This document shows positions 6,738-7,219 of a stretch of DNA of 7,219 nt, in pieces (positions within the stretch are counted from its first letter, which is position 1; every line of letters starts with the position of its first letter). Under the pieces are notes generated by a model. The model saw only the letters and a list, made by a program, of their open reading frames with translations, did not search any database and was not told the DNA's origin. The DNA lies in assembly GCA_003646045.1 (NCBI GenBank), contig QNDV01000111.1, positions 1-7,219 on the forward strand. The letters run 5' to 3'. The position numbers and the translations under genes are program-made. The stretch is from a bacterium (GTDB taxonomy: Bacteria > Krumholzibacteriota > Krumholzibacteria > LZORAL124-64-63).

Positions 6738-7219
6738 ATGTTCGACCGCAATGTGCTGGACATGGACCTCGAACAGGAAGCGACGCGTGTCTGCGCGGCC
6801 TACCGCGAGACCGTGGCCAAGAAACTGCTCAGACGTGGCGTGGTGGTGGCCATCAGTGGCGGCATCGACAGTTCCTGCACGGCTGGCCTGGCCGTACGGG
6901 CCTTCGGACCCAAGAAGGTCTTCGGCCTGCTTCTGCCGGAACGTGATTCCAGCGGCGCCAGCGTGAAACTGGGCAGGCAGCTGGCCGAACACCTGGGCAT
7001 CGAGTACGTGGTGGAGGACATCGAGCCGACCCTGCGGGCCATCGGCTGCTATGACCGCTACGACAAGGCCATCCAGCGGGTGATCCCCGAATTCGGCGAG
7101 GGCTGGAAGAGCAAGATCGTGCTGCCGGGCGACCTGCTGGACAGCGACCGCGTCAGCGTGTACCGCGTGGTGGTGGAGGATCCCGACGGTGAGCAGCGTA
7201 CCGAGCGCCTGCCCCTGCA
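6738..7219 (+). CDS. nadE: NAD+ synthetase, amidotransferase-free type, N-terminal part (runs off the edge)
   Basis: The first 160 residues of an N-type ATP pyrophosphatase are present; the gene continues past 7219. NAD synthetase adenylates nicotinic acid adenine dinucleotide with ATP and then amidates it, releasing AMP and PPi, the last step of NAD synthesis in the cytoplasm. The ATP-pyrophosphatase loop AISGGIDSS lies at 38-46, followed by a strand ending in LLLPERDSS (64-72) and the AEHLGIEYVVEDI segment (83-95). There is no N-terminal nitrilase-type glutaminase domain, so it should use free ammonia or a separate ammonia donor. Residues about 101-160 (GCYDRYDKAI, WKSKIVLPGDLLDSDR, VVVEDPDGEQ) do not match the classical short NadE, which passes more directly to the ARLRM segment; they look like a family-specific insertion. 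A related ATP-pyrophosphatase acting on another carboxylate is an alternative. The C-terminal substrate-binding half is missing here. Confidence 0.8.
   Translation, partial: MFDRNVLDMDLEQEATRVCAAYRETVAKKLLRRGVVVAISGGIDSSCTAGLAVRAFGPKKVFGLLLPERDSSGASVKLGRQLAEHLGIEYVVEDIEPTLRAIGCYDRYDKAIQRVIPEFGEGWKSKIVLPGDLLDSDRVSVYRVVVEDPDGEQRTERLPL

Overview
The window reads as ordinary chromosomal DNA from a G+C-rich bacterium. Genes are tightly packed and no mobile element, CRISPR array, tRNA or rRNA is recognisable. Start sites have Shine-Dalgarno sequences of the usual bacterial kind, such as GGAGGGAG before the last gene and AAAGGA before the MoxR gene. The gene mix (MoxR/DUF58 pair, GAF-like/SpoIIE phosphatase, GT-C membrane enzyme, a phosphofructokinase with pyrophosphate-type residues, adenosine deaminase, a domain-only NAD synthetase) fits a deep-branching or delta-proteobacteria-like lineage. 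No single gene fixes the taxonomy, so this placement is a guess.

Layout: 1-1118 (minus strand) holds a MoxR AAA+ ATPase and the first 46 codons of a DUF58 protein, joined by a GTGA stop/start overlap. A 205-base divergent gap (1119-1323) separates them from a plus-strand PP2C/SpoIIE-family phosphatase with an N-terminal GAF-like region (1324-2595). This gene converges on a minus-strand GT-C-type membrane glycosyltransferase (2478-4247), and the two coding regions overlap tail to tail by 118 bases. The glycosyltransferase lies 1 base downstream of a phosphofructokinase gene (4249-5412), which follows an adenosine deaminase gene (5520-6554). A 183-base divergent gap with a good sigma70-type promoter leads to a plus-strand NAD+ synthetase that runs off the end (6738-7219).

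Functionally there are two clusters. On the left, a regulatory/stress-type pair (MoxR-DUF58) lies divergent to a signalling phosphatase; whether they act together is unknown. On the right lies small-molecule metabolism: purine salvage (adenosine deaminase), glycolysis (phosphofructokinase whose residues predict PPi as phosphoryl donor) and NAD synthesis (which releases PPi and AMP), plus one cell-envelope glycosyltransferase translationally coupled to the phosphofructokinase.

I do not see a clear previously undescribed system. The items most worth a second look are the 118-base convergent overlap that runs through a catalytic motif of the phosphatase, the PPi-type signature of the phosphofructokinase and its coupling to a GT-C enzyme, and the unusual middle segment of the NAD synthetase.
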